A DNA stretch of 64,000 nucleotides, from NCBI RefSeq assembly GCF_015326965.1, contig NZ_CP017659.1:4220501-4284500 (forward strand), written 5' to 3'. Both the position numbers and the translations under genes were made by a program. Below the pieces are notes generated by a model. The model made no database searches. It was not told the DNA's origin and was given only the letters and a program-made list of their open reading frames with translations. Shown piece after piece: positions 54,801 to 63,664 of this stretch (its first letter is position 1; every line of letters begins with the position of its first letter). The DNA comes from Paenibacillus sp. JZ16 (lineage in GTDB: Bacteria > Bacillota > Bacilli > Paenibacillales > Paenibacillaceae).

Positions 54801-57800
54801 GAGCGCCATTTGCGCCAATCGCTTCGAAAAACACGCCCTTCCCATCAATGTCCCGGTCTAAAATAAAATGTTTGTCCGGGAATTCATGCATTTTATAAAG
54901 TCCACTGGCACTTTTGATTTGATATGGATTGCCTTCCGAACCATCGCCCAGCATTCCTTCTTTCGCTATGAACGGGTCTGTTAACGGCTCTTGATCGATT
55001 GGATTATTAACCAATCTTACGACGATCGTATGTTCATCGCCAAATGCAAGAGGGTTATCAAATAAGATGATTTGTTCTCGTCCGAGATGTTCTAGCGTTG
55101 CTTCTTGAATAACTGTTTCCAACAGCTGTTCACCTGTATGATCCCGCTTTTCCCCGATCACGGTGACACGTTCACGCGAGCTCGGGTAATTCAAGACCCC
55201 AACGCCCTTCAAGACGTTATTTTCCACAATTGCGCTCGTTAATTCCAAATAATTAGCAGGTTGTTTAATCGTAAATGAATCAATCTCAACACCGTCGCTG
55301 TTGTAAGCTTTCAAGGTGAGCGATTGATCGTTTGATTCTAAAATAACACCCGTCTGCTTATTTTCATCATAAACGATATGATCCCAGTCAAATGATTTGT
55401 TATCAAAGAACGTTGGACCTGATGAACCAACGGTCACAAAAGTTGTTCCTAAATTCATCGCTTCTTCCGATATATCCTTTACACCATCTCGTATGGTTGT
55501 CCGTTTATACACATGATCATGACCACCAATATACAAACTAACGCCAAGGCGTTCAAATGCTTGAGACAATTTCACTCTCATCATGTCCATACCGGTCTCA
55601 TCGCCGGATTGACCGCCATAATAAGGATAATGCCCCATAACGATTTTCCACTTCTTGTCCGTTGCCCGCAAATCTTTTTCCAGCCATGACAGCTGCTTGT
55701 CAAAATCCAGCACGGAATTCAGAACAGCGACGTGCATATCGCCATAATCAAACGAATAATTCGTTTCCCGGTAACTGCCTTCACCGTTCTTCGGCAGGTT
55801 GAAAAACCCGGAGAACGGCACGAGCTTCCGCTCTGTCGCACGTTCACGGTCCCCGACAATGTGAGCAGAAACCAGCCCCATATCATGGTTGTAAATATGG
55901 TTAAACACATCATCCCAAGCATACATATTGCCGCCGTTCTCGACCAAGTCTCCTACTTGGATCACCGTCTGTCCGTTTGAATTTTTCTCCTGCAAAACGT
56001 CTAGCATATTTTTAAAGAGCTGGAAGCTTTCCGGATTTCGATCCGGAACTCCAAGATCCCCCATCACATACATAACGGCTTCCTCTGAAGCTGGCGCGGT
56101 CCTGAAGCTATAACTGCTGCTCCAAGGTCCAGTCGGTGACATCCCATACCGATAGTCATACGTAGTCCCTAAGTCGAGATCAGTTACCTTCGCTTCATGG
56201 GCTGCAAGAACGCGATAGTTACTCTTGTCATACGTATCACCATAGGCGGCTTGAAAATAAGAGACTTCCGCTTGTACCACTTCAGCATCGTCCCATGTTG
56301 CCACTGACTCCGGTTTATACTGAACATACGACGTTTCTAACGCCTTATCCGTTACTAGATTTACTCCTACTTCACGTTCATTCTCACCAACATTAACAAT
56401 GGGTTGGAATTCATTTAAAATGTTATCAGCGTCCAGATTTTGTTGATCAACAAGCAATCGAATAAGTTCAACACGCGTATTTCCTTGAGCGTCGGTCGCT
56501 ACATACTTAATGAAATAGTCTCCATACATATCGACCTTGAAATGCTGATTTAGAACGGCTACTTCTCCTTTATCATTTAAAACGATGGCTTCCACCGATA
56601 AAGATTGACCGCGATGATCCGTCGCCGAAGCGCCCAGCACTTCTACTTGGTCCCCAAGCTTAATGGTGTCCGGATATTGCCCATGTACCGTAATTTCAGG
56701 CGCGTGCACCGTGCCCCTCGTTTCATCACCAATCCAAATTGGGGCACTTACAGCTTCTTCACCGTCTGCTTGAAAAGCTCTAACGATGAAATAATCCCCA
56801 TCTTTAGTTGCTAAGGTTACTTCCTTTTCAAATTTATTACTGGCAATGCTGCGGTACTCCTTGAGAACTTCTCCGCTGTTTTTGTAAATAACGACTTTAT
56901 CCAAAACATCGTTAGCATCAGGGTCATTCATGCGTACGAAAAGATTGATTTCTTTTGTATCGGCCGGAAGGATCGCCCCCATCATCTGACCTTTTGCGGA
57001 AACTGCCATTTCTAGGTTCCGATCAAATGATACATAGGTGCGATGGTTTCGCATCGCCTCGTAAAGACCTTCTCTTGTAAGGTTATCTCCCCACATACCG
57101 GTCACATGGGGCTGAACCATCCCCCAATTTCCTTTGTGCTCGTCTCCGCCAAACACAGGAGAAACATGCCAGCCTTGATCTAATGCCTTGGTATAGACTG
57201 CAAAATCATTGGAGGATTTGTATTCGATCATATTAAGGTTTCTGTCAACGTCTCGGTTATAATGTTTAAATTCATTGAAACTCCAATTGCCTGACAAGCG
57301 TGGATGATTAAACTGAGCAATCGCATGAGGATCTTGGGCAAGTCTTGCGTAAAAGGTTGGCAAATCATATTTGATGTCGCTCCAGCCCCAAGTGCCATCC
57401 GCGCCTACTCCATGTGTTCTTGCAAACCATGGGGCATTAAATAGGTTGATATGACCCGATTCATCATACCAGGTCACCTCCGTACCAGGCAGCGTAATAA
57501 ATTCGTTATCACGATTGTGAGCATCGGATTGCTCATGCAGCAGCTTGTATTCTTTTGAATAAGAGTCTTGAACATTCGTAATAAAATCACTGCCCGTACT
57601 GATGTCATAAGTCACGTCGTGTTCAGTCACTGCAAAAAAATCAAAGTCTGTATTAGCCTTCACAAAATCGTAAGCATCATTGGGCAACAATATCCCATCA
57701 CTGAGAGATGTATGGGAATGCATGTGACCTTTGAAGAGTGAAGCTCCTGAGTACTTAGCCCTCTCTTTTTGAGAAACACCTTCTTCTTTATCTGAAGACG

Positions 57801-57891
57801 CGGATACATTAATGCCGTAACAAAGACTAATAACCCCCGCTATAAAACAAGCCATCACAATAAAAGGCAGACTTCTTCTTTGGGACTTCAA
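51817..57891 (-). CDS. Giant secreted PHP plus metallophosphoesterase protein with GLUG repeats
   Basis: 2024 aa from a TTG 7 nt after GGAGAGG. Signal peptide (8-32); PHP domain (about 50-330) with HMHSHTSLSDG, VTEHDV and GGDEH metal ligands; Ig-like and purple-acid-phosphatase-type Fn3 domains; calcineurin-like metallophosphoesterase (about 605-800) with GDLG, GDLV, GHYP and GGHDH. The GNHE motif is GDRE, losing the usual Asn and His. Then three approximately 295-aa GLUG modules (about 988-1865) and a Big_2 domain (1882-1965). No SLH or sorting signal is present, so it may be released or bind through GLUG. Possible role in phosphate scavenging from extracellular phosphoesters. Confidence 0.85.
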   Translation of the reverse strand: MKSQRRSLPFIVMACFIAGVISLCYGINVSASSDKEEGVSQKERAKYSGASLFKGHMHSHTSLSDGILLPNDAYDFVKANTDFDFFAVTEHDVTYDISTGSDFITNVQDSYSKEYKLLHEQSDAHNRDNEFITLPGTEVTWYDESGHINLFNAPWFARTHGVGADGTWGWSDIKYDLPTFYARLAQDPHAIAQFNHPRLSGNWSFNEFKHYNRDVDRNLNMIEYKSSNDFAVYTKALDQGWHVSPVFGGDEHKGNWGMVQPHVTGMWGDNLTREGLYEAMRNHRTYVSFDRNLEMAVSAKGQMMGAILPADTKEINLFVRMNDPDANDVLDKVVIYKNSGEVLKEYRSIASNKFEKEVTLATKDGDYFIVRAFQADGEEAVSAPIWIGDETRGTVHAPEITVHGQYPDTIKLGDQVEVLGASATDHRGQSLSVEAIVLNDKGEVAVLNQHFKVDMYGDYFIKYVATDAQGNTRVELIRLLVDQQNLDADNILNEFQPIVNVGENEREVGVNLVTDKALETSYVQYKPESVATWDDAEVVQAEVSYFQAAYGDTYDKSNYRVLAAHEAKVTDLDLGTTYDYRYGMSPTGPWSSSYSFRTAPASEEAVMYVMGDLGVPDRNPESFQLFKNMLDVLQEKNSNGQTVIQVGDLVENGGNMYAWDDVFNHIYNHDMGLVSAHIVGDRERATERKLVPFSGFFNLPKNGEGSYRETNYSFDYGDMHVAVLNSVLDFDKQLSWLEKDLRATDKKWKIVMGHYPYYGGQSGDETGMDMMRVKLSQAFERLGVSLYIGGHDHVYKRTTIRDGVKDISEEAMNLGTTFVTVGSSGPTFFDNKSFDWDHIVYDENKQTGVILESNDQSLTLKAYNSDGVEIDSFTIKQPANYLELTSAIVENNVLKGVGVLNYPSSRERVTVIGEKRDHTGEQLLETVIQEATLEHLGREQIILFDNPLAFGDEHTIVVRLVNNPIDQEPLTDPFIAKEGMLGDGSEGNPYQIKSASGLYKMHEFPDKHFILDRDIDGKGVFFEAIGANGAPFTGTFDGQGHTITDVMISSGGAGLFAINEGIIRNVGIIHADIDVRRSNVGILVDQNDGIVEYAYSTGAIRGNSTVGGLVGYSNGIVRNSYSTARVNARGKQAGGMIGITNRGSITEQVYAMGAVIAEESNAGGISGYGYNNTVIQNSMALNPSIVTGTASNRIVGRVLAGDKATLVNNYADENMFVSSENVTVPDPNNEKGQGVGAEAFTKPAFFMETLGWDFDSIWIWNEDAKRPLLQSNLEQINENHIPKPKLDRNEDGYYIIRSVSELKTISEFPNENYILENDLDFEGQLFDPLFKGTPFLGIFDGNNKSLTNFKSENGGLFHLNGGTIKNIAMVNARVTGGSNIGILVNTNNGTVENSYVTGSIEGSSTVGGLAGYSNGIVRNSYSTADVTAQLNQAGGLIGITNSGSLTENVYASGAVRALRSNAGGVTGYGYNDTVVKNVIALNPSVVTPTMANRVVGRVLAGHTATLENNYAFDGMMVDVEGESIAAADNRKGLGLSQQQVEDSNTYIHILKWDFESVWMWNDALKRPVLNSNPEEASEPVVPLERNEAGYYRIKSIADLNVMENFPAEKYMLDHDMDYAGQPAESLFKVVSFTGVLDGDGKKIVNFHSSSGGLFHLNGGVIKNIAMIDASVTGGSRIGILVNTNNGEVENSLSTGSITGSSTVGGLVGYSNGIVRNSYSTADVTAQVSQAGGLIGITNSGSLTENVYASGTVRAMTSNAGGVTGYGYNDTVVRNVIALGPSVTAPTMANRVMGRVLAGHTATLENNYAFDGMIVNKEGVAEGALTTLKGLGLSETEIKTPSTYTDRLGWDFNTIWRWDGMAKRPVLQSVSAGDNDEPVTLTEIELEGPVVLVVGENAQTVTTAVYSDGSREKVEANVIYTSSDPTIAEISASGVVTVKSEGTVLIKAEYEGLIASYELTLTQKQIEMEGVTQGVDAEAALPFTSSAFVGMGEWWIANRMPHPPGRPEGAVVSSDNELLVSVSKT
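52300..54930 (-). repeat. Three approximately 890-bp GLUG-repeat modules
   Basis: The last two copies are highly similar (for example GCAAGxACTCGTCCC at 52502 and 53393, 891 bp apart); the first is more diverged. Each encodes GGLVGYSNGIVRNSYSTA-type motifs. Confidence 0.8.
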
Positions 57892-58005
57892 TCAAAATCC
57901 TCTCCTTTTTCGGCTTAATGGTAATACAGGTGTCTGACTGATAGACAAACAGCCCCTAACCAAAAAATGCAGTCTGAAGGCTGTTCATAACATCTATCTT
58001 GTTCA

Positions 58006-59112
58006 TCACAGTCGCAGCAATGGCTTAATGATAGGTGCAAGCGACTGTGCCATGCGCAAAAATCCGAGGTCCGTTGGATGTGTTCCATCTACCGTACAAT
58101 CATTGACGAAGTCATCGCCCAGCAGCTTCAAGCCGTCAACGAAATGAATATTACGGTCTCCTTCTGTCCGTCTCTGTTCCACATTTTCAATTTGGATCAG
58201 CCTGCGGCGATCATTAAGCTCCCTCCTCTCCATATAGAACTGGTCCTCGGCAGTGCTAATCCTTGAGACTACTAGTATAGGAACTTGGGGATGCCGATCT
58301 CTTAAAATTTGGATGAAGGCAGGCAGCGTTCGTGCGATGTTTCCAGCCTCGCCCGTATTCCCTTCATAATCAAGAATGAATAACGCCGGATCATCGATTT
58401 CCGACATGATCTGCGCGAGCTCCGGCTCGCCCTTTCCACTCCCGGAAAAGCCTAGATTTACGAACTCCACCGGAATCATACGGCTAAGAATATTAGAATA
58501 AGCCATACCCGGCCGGGAGGCGCATCCTCCTTGCGTAATCGAAGTTCCATATATAATGACGGGTTTACTGCTTGCATAGGCAGGTGCATCGCTTATGACA
58601 GCATCCTTATCTACACCGATCCATACCTCTTCTACCCCTTGGTAGAGCGGCAAGTTTAAGGTGACGGCCACCTCTTTTTTTGTATCCCACTGATAAAGCT
58701 GGGATTCATATTCACTTTCCGTTGGTTTGAATCTAGCCGTGGTGATAAAGCTCTGCTCTCCCGGCTCTCCAAGATAGCAGTCAACCCCGCACTGCCCTGT
58801 AGGCGGCATATGATACATATTGGCCGGTCCGGCAAGACGCACCCTTATGACCAGCCTTGAAGAATTGGTGCGAAAGCGAATTTGCCCACCTGCCGTACAA
58901 TAAGCAAGCGTATCAACCGGAGGCGGCAAGACAGCCCCTGAAGCCAAGGGCAGGCGTCTGTATATCCCATCCTGCGCAAGCCAAGGGAAGCCCGCGATGT
59001 GAAAGGGCGCTTCAAGCGGAGAATGCCATCTCAACTGCTCGCCATTGGTTGTCTTTGGGTATATCGTTCCGCCCAGTTGATCTAAGTTTATCTCTTTCGA
59101 TTGAACGGTCAT
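58006..59112 (-). CDS. SGNH/GDSL-family esterase
   Basis: 368 aa. N-terminal beta-sandwich (about 30-175) and an SGNH hydrolase domain with nucleophile Ser in YGTSITQG, Gly in NLGFSGSG and the Asp-His pair in DGTHPTDLG. GAGGGAG precedes the ATG. Cytoplasmic (no signal peptide). In a sugar ABC operon it probably removes acetyl or other acyl groups from imported saccharides. Confidence 0.87.
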   Translation of the reverse strand: MTVQSKEINLDQLGGTIYPKTTNGEQLRWHSPLEAPFHIAGFPWLAQDGIYRRLPLASGAVLPPPVDTLAYCTAGGQIRFRTNSSRLVIRVRLAGPANMYHMPPTGQCGVDCYLGEPGEQSFITTARFKPTESEYESQLYQWDTKKEVAVTLNLPLYQGVEEVWIGVDKDAVISDAPAYASSKPVIIYGTSITQGGCASRPGMAYSNILSRMIPVEFVNLGFSGSGKGEPELAQIMSEIDDPALFILDYEGNTGEAGNIARTLPAFIQILRDRHPQVPILVVSRISTAEDQFYMERRELNDRRRLIQIENVEQRRTEGDRNIHFVDGLKLLGDDFVNDCTVDGTHPTDLGFLRMAQSLAPIIKPLLRL

Positions 59113-59126
59113 CTATTTCTACTCCC

Positions 59127-59888
59127 TCACATTTGGAATACATATTTCCGAATCGCCTGAGCAACGCCGTCCTCGTTGTTGGTAGCCGTCATAACGTCCG
59201 CTATCGATTTGATATGCTCTTCACCGTTGGCCATCGCCACACCGAGACCTGCCGCCTTCAGCAGCTTCGCGTCATTATCACTGTCTCCCATCGCAATGAC
59301 ATCGGACATCGAGAAGCCCAGCATCTGGCAAACCTCACGCACTCCACTTTCCTTGGTAGTTCCTTTAACTGATATCTCCATATTCGTAGGGGCCGAACGG
59401 GTAACTTCAAGCGTCCCCCATCGGAGCAGCTCCTCCTTAATTTCCGCGAGCTTCTGTTGATCATGGCTGCCGATCCCGAATTTCATCCAATCCCTCTCGA
59501 ACATCTCAGGCGTCCAATCCTTGTCGCCCGTCAAGCTCTCCACGCTGTAGCCCCAGTACCATTCGGCCCGTTCGGCAGCAATGGCGTGCATATGGCGGAC
59601 CGTATCCCGGGGGAGGAAGACTCGCTTCTTAAGCCTGCCCGGCCCCTCCCAAATTTCCGCGCCATTGAGCAGCACCATCGGGGAATCAAGCCCCAGCTCA
59701 TCCCAGAAGACCTGTGCCGTTTGCAAGCCTCTTCCGGTGGAGAACATCACTTTAACGCCCTGACCTACGGCATATTGAAGCCACTTTTTGGTCTCTTCCG
59801 TAATGCACTTTTCATCCGTCAGAAGAGTCCCATCCAGATCCAAGGCAATCAGCTTATATTTCGCCTTCACTTGCTGCACCGTATTCAT
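59127..59888 (-). CDS. Cof-type HAD-superfamily sugar phosphatase
   Basis: 253 aa from the ATG at 59888, which overlaps the permease stop by 4 bp. HAD motifs DLDGTLLT (nucleophile Asp), STGRG and GDSDNDAKLL with a C2 cap. Such enzymes dephosphorylate sugar phosphates or phosphorylated cofactors. Fourth gene of the sugar ABC operon. Confidence 0.9.
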   Translation of the reverse strand: MNTVQQVKAKYKLIALDLDGTLLTDEKCITEETKKWLQYAVGQGVKVMFSTGRGLQTAQVFWDELGLDSPMVLLNGAEIWEGPGRLKKRVFLPRDTVRHMHAIAAERAEWYWGYSVESLTGDKDWTPEMFERDWMKFGIGSHDQQKLAEIKEELLRWGTLEVTRSAPTNMEISVKGTTKESGVREVCQMLGFSMSDVIAMGDSDNDAKLLKAAGLGVAMANGEEHIKSIADVMTATNNEDGVAQAIRKYVFQM

Positions 59889-60721
59889 CCCTTCACCGCT
59901 CCCATGGTCGCGCCTTCCATCAGAAGCTTTTGGAATAAGATATAAATAATAATGGACGGTACCATCGCAATGGTTACACCGGCAAACAAAGTTACCCAAT
60001 CCGCAGTAAACTCCATTTGCTTATTCGCAGAATACATTTGCACCGCAATGGGATACTTCTTGGGATCGCTCAAATAGATAAACGGCGCTAAGAAATTGTT
60101 ATAGAACCCTAGGAACTTGAATACGCCAACGGTTACAATTCCCGGTGTAGACAAAGGAACAATAACACGCCAAAACTTTTGGAATAATGTAGCACCATCC
60201 ATCGTTGCGCTCTCCTCAAGCTCCATCGGCAAAGAGCTCATAAACCCTCCGAGCAGCATAAGGTAGAACACGCTTTCCCCCAGACTGGACAGGAGAATTA
60301 ATCCCGTCAAACTATTGGTTAAATTCAGTTCCCTCATCACTACATACTGGGGTACAAGCGCATTGATGCCAGGCAGGAACAGGGACAACATAATCAAGCC
60401 CCAAATCAATTTTCTACCTTTGAACTGCATTCGAGTAAGCGCATAGGCGTTAATTGTCGTAAAGAAAAGCCCAAGCACCAGACTTCCGCCGACATAATAA
60501 AGGGTATTTAAGAGTGATTGCCCAAAACCGTATTGATTCCAAGCCTTCGAATAATTCTGCCATCTTGGTTCCGAAGGCAGCGCCCATATATCTTTAAAAA
60601 ACTCAGGATTGCTTTTTAACGATTCATAGATAACCCAGACTAAAGGAAATAATATGGTCAACGACCAAGCATAAAGCAGCACACGCCACACAACGTCCAT
60701 AAACGTTCGTTTTTCCTTCAA
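59885..60721 (-). CDS. Carbohydrate ABC transporter permease, MalG type
   Basis: 278 aa, TTG start 8 nt after GGAGGG. Six membrane helices and the EAA-loop as ESATMDGAT...VIVPLSTPG, which contacts the ATPase. No ATPase gene is linked; a shared MsmX-type ATPase would be needed, as is usual in Bacillota. Confidence 0.92.
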   Translation of the reverse strand: MKEKRTFMDVVWRVLLYAWSLTILFPLVWVIYESLKSNPEFFKDIWALPSEPRWQNYSKAWNQYGFGQSLLNTLYYVGGSLVLGLFFTTINAYALTRMQFKGRKLIWGLIMLSLFLPGINALVPQYVVMRELNLTNSLTGLILLSSLGESVFYLMLLGGFMSSLPMELEESATMDGATLFQKFWRVIVPLSTPGIVTVGVFKFLGFYNNFLAPFIYLSDPKKYPIAVQMYSANKQMEFTADWVTLFAGVTIAMVPSIIIYILFQKLLMEGATMGAVKG

Positions 60722-60750
60722 ACTTTATCCCTCCGAACTTCATATGGAAA

Positions 60751-61701
60751 CTAATACTCGTAGCCTTTGTTCGGCACAAATTTATCGATTAACAGCTTTG
60801 CCGTTACTAATATGACGAACAGGATCATACCGACTGCGGAAGCGTAGCCGTAATTCCGATACTCTACGCCAAAAGCCAAGTTAAACATGTAGAGGCCGAT
60901 GACATCCGTCGACCCGAATGGGCCCCCATTTGTCATAATGAGGATGATTTCAAAGCCCTTCATCGTGCCAACGATCAGAAACAAAGCGCTGACCCGAATA
61001 ATTGGCGTAACAAGCGGCATTGTAATTTTAAACAAGCGCGACATATGTCCGGCCCCTTCAAGAATCGCCGCCTCGTACAATGACTTTGGAATCGCCAGCA
61101 TCGCATTGGCAAAGATAATGACGTACAAGCCGACGCCGCCCCATACCCATGCCGGGATAATCGCTGCAAGCGCCGTGTTTTCATTGCCCAGCCAATAGAA
61201 ATTACCGGTATCAATGCCAATGAACTTTAGAAGCCCATTCAGCAAACCGTACGATCCGTCATAAATAAAAGCCCAGAGGAGCGCGACTACGACCGTAGAT
61301 AACACATTCGGAAAGAAAAACAATATCTTCAAAAACTTATTTTCTTTATACGATTTATTTGTAATTAAATAGGCAAGTATCAAAGAGATGATAATAACAA
61401 AGAAGGGCACCGTTATCATTAAAATCAAGTTGTGGGTAAGCGCGCGCCACACGTATTTATCTTGAAATGCGGTGACGAAATTGGACAGCCCCACAAACGT
61501 TGCATCCGTAAACCCGTCCCAATTGAGCAGCGCATAATAAACGGATAAAATGTTCGGAAACAACGTAAAAAGCAAATATCCGCCAAAGGGAGGCACGATG
61601 GCTATGAACAGAAATATCCACTTCTGCGTATTCGCTTTATCTAGACCCATACGCTTGCGCATAGGGGCTTTTGGTGTCGTCACAACGGTTGAATCAGACA
61701 C
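60751..61701 (-). CDS. Carbohydrate ABC transporter permease, MalF type
   Basis: 316 aa, GTG start with GGAG 10 nt upstream. Six membrane helices and EAA-loop EAAILEGAG...ITMPLVTP. Partner of the MalG-type permease 29 bp downstream. Confidence 0.92.
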   Translation of the reverse strand: MSDSTVVTTPKAPMRKRMGLDKANTQKWIFLFIAIVPPFGGYLLFTLFPNILSVYYALLNWDGFTDATFVGLSNFVTAFQDKYVWRALTHNLILMITVPFFVIIISLILAYLITNKSYKENKFLKILFFFPNVLSTVVVALLWAFIYDGSYGLLNGLLKFIGIDTGNFYWLGNENTALAAIIPAWVWGGVGLYVIIFANAMLAIPKSLYEAAILEGAGHMSRLFKITMPLVTPIIRVSALFLIVGTMKGFEIILIMTNGGPFGSTDVIGLYMFNLAFGVEYRNYGYASAVGMILFVILVTAKLLIDKFVPNKGYEY

Positions 61702-61740
61702 GAGAGGTCAACTCCTATCTTACTAGACGTTTATAAGAGG

Positions 61741-61911
61741 TTGTTCAAAAAATCGCCTTTTGATCACGAAGTGAGTCAAGAAGTAACTCGGCATCGAATC
61801 TTGAATTCAGCCGGGCCTTCCGGTGCTCACGTACCCAAAACGTACGCTCCGCTCCTCAGTCCCTAGCTTCATCCAACCTTCTCGGTGCTGAAAATCCGAC
61901 TTTTTGAACTT
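61741..61911. repeat. Intergenic repeat with inverted ends, MITE- or REP-like
   Basis: About 170 bp, bounded by GTTCAAAAAATCG (61743-61755) and CGACTTTTTGAAC (61897-61909), an inverted repeat with one mismatch. No coding frame. The ends and the CGTACGCTCCGCTCC interior look like a dispersed repeat I recall from Paenibacillus genomes; only one copy is in this window. Confidence 0.6.
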
Positions 61912-61956
61912 ACACTATTAGACATTTTCAGCGTGAAGCCCATGGGTCGCAGAAGT

Positions 61957-61991
61957 TAAAACGGAAGAGCGGAGATGAATCCTCCCCGCTC
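61957..61991 (-). terminator. Terminator-like hairpin after the binding-protein gene
   Basis: GC-rich stem (61967-61974 with 61982-61991) with a weak U tract; likely partial, raising binding-protein levels over permeases. Confidence 0.55.
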
Positions 61992-62000
61992 CATCACGTC

Positions 62001-63476
62001 TTATTTTTTCTTTTCAGCCTCTACTGCTTTCTTCAGCAGCTCTTCAGCTTGCTCCAGAATCGGTTTCGGATCCTGCATACCCATAGCAAATTTAACAATA
62101 TTCTCATTTAATAATTTTTCCGCTTGAGCAAGATTCGGATCCGAAATACTGATAGACCGGCTTGCTTTATAAGTTTGAGCATTATTATCCGCAATGTATT
62201 TCAGAACAGATTGGGCGGAGCTGGAAAGATTAGCTGTTCTGGCAGGGTCTTCCGTCAAATCCTTGCGCATTGGCAAAGCGCCTGCTTTTTCAGCAGCGAA
62301 TTGTTGATTTTCAAGCGTAACCATCCATGTGATCAATTCTTTGGCCCACTTTTTGTTAAGCTCCGGCTTTGCTGCCCAGATATAGTTGAAGTTTGAAGTT
62401 CCGCTTCGAATCCAAAGCGTTTGATTGGTGTCATCTCTGAAAGGAACAGCCATGAAGCCCCAATCGAAATCCTCAGGTGTTGCTTCCTTCATCTCATTCT
62501 CGACATGAGTCCCTGTCGATACCATCGCCGCTTGCCCCTGAATAACCTGCATTTGCGATTGCGTATGGTTCAATGCCGGAAGTCCTTCTGCAAAATATCC
62601 TTGTTGGCCAAGCTCGTAGATGCGCGTCCAAGTTTCAACCGTCTCCGGATTTGTGTATTGCGGCAGACCATAGGTTCTATAATTTTCGATAAATTCGTCG
62701 ACATGGCCATTGATATCAGCCAGCTCAAAATTTTTGGCTGTTCCGAAAGCCCAGTTATGGTAGCTTGGATGAATACCCGGGAACGTTATGGGAGCAATGC
62801 CGTCCGCTTTAATATCTGCTAGAAGCGCTTTAAATTCATCCCATGTGTTCGGGTTTTGGTTCCAGCCATGCTCTTCGAATAGCTTTTTGTTAAAAAACAA
62901 CCCGCCAAAGCTGCTCGCCGTCGTGAATTCATACCTTTTTCCATTGATCAGCTGCGTTGACTCGTACATACCCGGCATCATAAGATCCTTGACCTTTTTG
63001 TCCGGCACGTCTGGAAGAGGGTATTCCCAAATGTCATCCATTGGTTCAAGCTTGCCGGCTTCAGCAAGCCCCACGATACCTCCCGCTGGATCCGTATTAA
63101 ATAGATCAAACATGTCATTATCATTGCCTGCAGAGATTTTTGTAGAAAGAATCGTCTTCATATCGGCTGAAGCCGTGATGTCTATTTTGACATTTGGATA
63201 CTTGGCTGTGAACGATTCAACTGCATAATCGAACCACTCCCGGCCGTATCCTCCTACAAAGAAGCCTACCTTTAGCGTTACTTCCTCATTCTTCGGCAAT
63301 CCATTCTCGTAAGTCTCTACCTCTGCAGATACACCTGGCTTATTCGACCCAGCAGGAGTTGTACTTGGGCTAGCCTCGTTCTTCCCGCTGTTTCCACCGC
63401 AACCAGCCAGCATAGCTAAGGATAATGCCGCTGCAACACCCGTGCTCATGAATCGTTTCATTTTTCCATTAAACAT
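62001..63476 (-). CDS. Extracellular sugar-binding lipoprotein of an ABC importer
   Basis: 491 aa. Lipoprotein signal with lipobox LAMLAGC (Cys about residue 26), then a family-1 solute-binding fold (ESFTAKYPNVKIDITAS; ISAGNDNDMFDLF). GGGGGCG precedes the ATG. Receptor for the MalF/MalG permeases; sugar unknown. A candidate cre site upstream suggests carbon catabolite repression. Confidence 0.92.
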   Translation of the reverse strand: MFNGKMKRFMSTGVAAALSLAMLAGCGGNSGKNEASPSTTPAGSNKPGVSAEVETYENGLPKNEEVTLKVGFFVGGYGREWFDYAVESFTAKYPNVKIDITASADMKTILSTKISAGNDNDMFDLFNTDPAGGIVGLAEAGKLEPMDDIWEYPLPDVPDKKVKDLMMPGMYESTQLINGKRYEFTTASSFGGLFFNKKLFEEHGWNQNPNTWDEFKALLADIKADGIAPITFPGIHPSYHNWAFGTAKNFELADINGHVDEFIENYRTYGLPQYTNPETVETWTRIYELGQQGYFAEGLPALNHTQSQMQVIQGQAAMVSTGTHVENEMKEATPEDFDWGFMAVPFRDDTNQTLWIRSGTSNFNYIWAAKPELNKKWAKELITWMVTLENQQFAAEKAGALPMRKDLTEDPARTANLSSSAQSVLKYIADNNAQTYKASRSISISDPNLAQAEKLLNENIVKFAMGMQDPKPILEQAEELLKKAVEAEKKK

Positions 63477-63620
63477 TATTTCGCCCCCGTTAATTAATAA
63501 ATAAATTGGATTAACTATTTAAGCATAACTATGATTTGTTAATTACCAATCAAATCCGGGTAAATAATTTGTAAACAACTTTTGGCTTATAGCCACTTAA
63601 TCCTCACCTCCCATATATTC

Positions 63621-63634
63621 TGTAAACGCTCTAA
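63621..63634 (-). promoter_or_regulatory. Candidate cre site upstream of the sugar ABC operon
   Basis: TGTAAACGCTCTAA matches cre at 12 of 14 positions. On the minus strand it overlaps a possible -10 (TAGAGC) 17 bp from a TTGACA. Confidence 0.4.
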
Positions 63635-63664
63635 TCACTTGTCGGCCAGTTGTCAACCATTTTG

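Noticed and set aside
57900..58005. Terminator hairpin after the SGNH gene
   Set aside because: A 7-bp AACAGCC/GGCTGTT pair exists but the loop is about 27 nt and no U tract follows; too weak to annotate.
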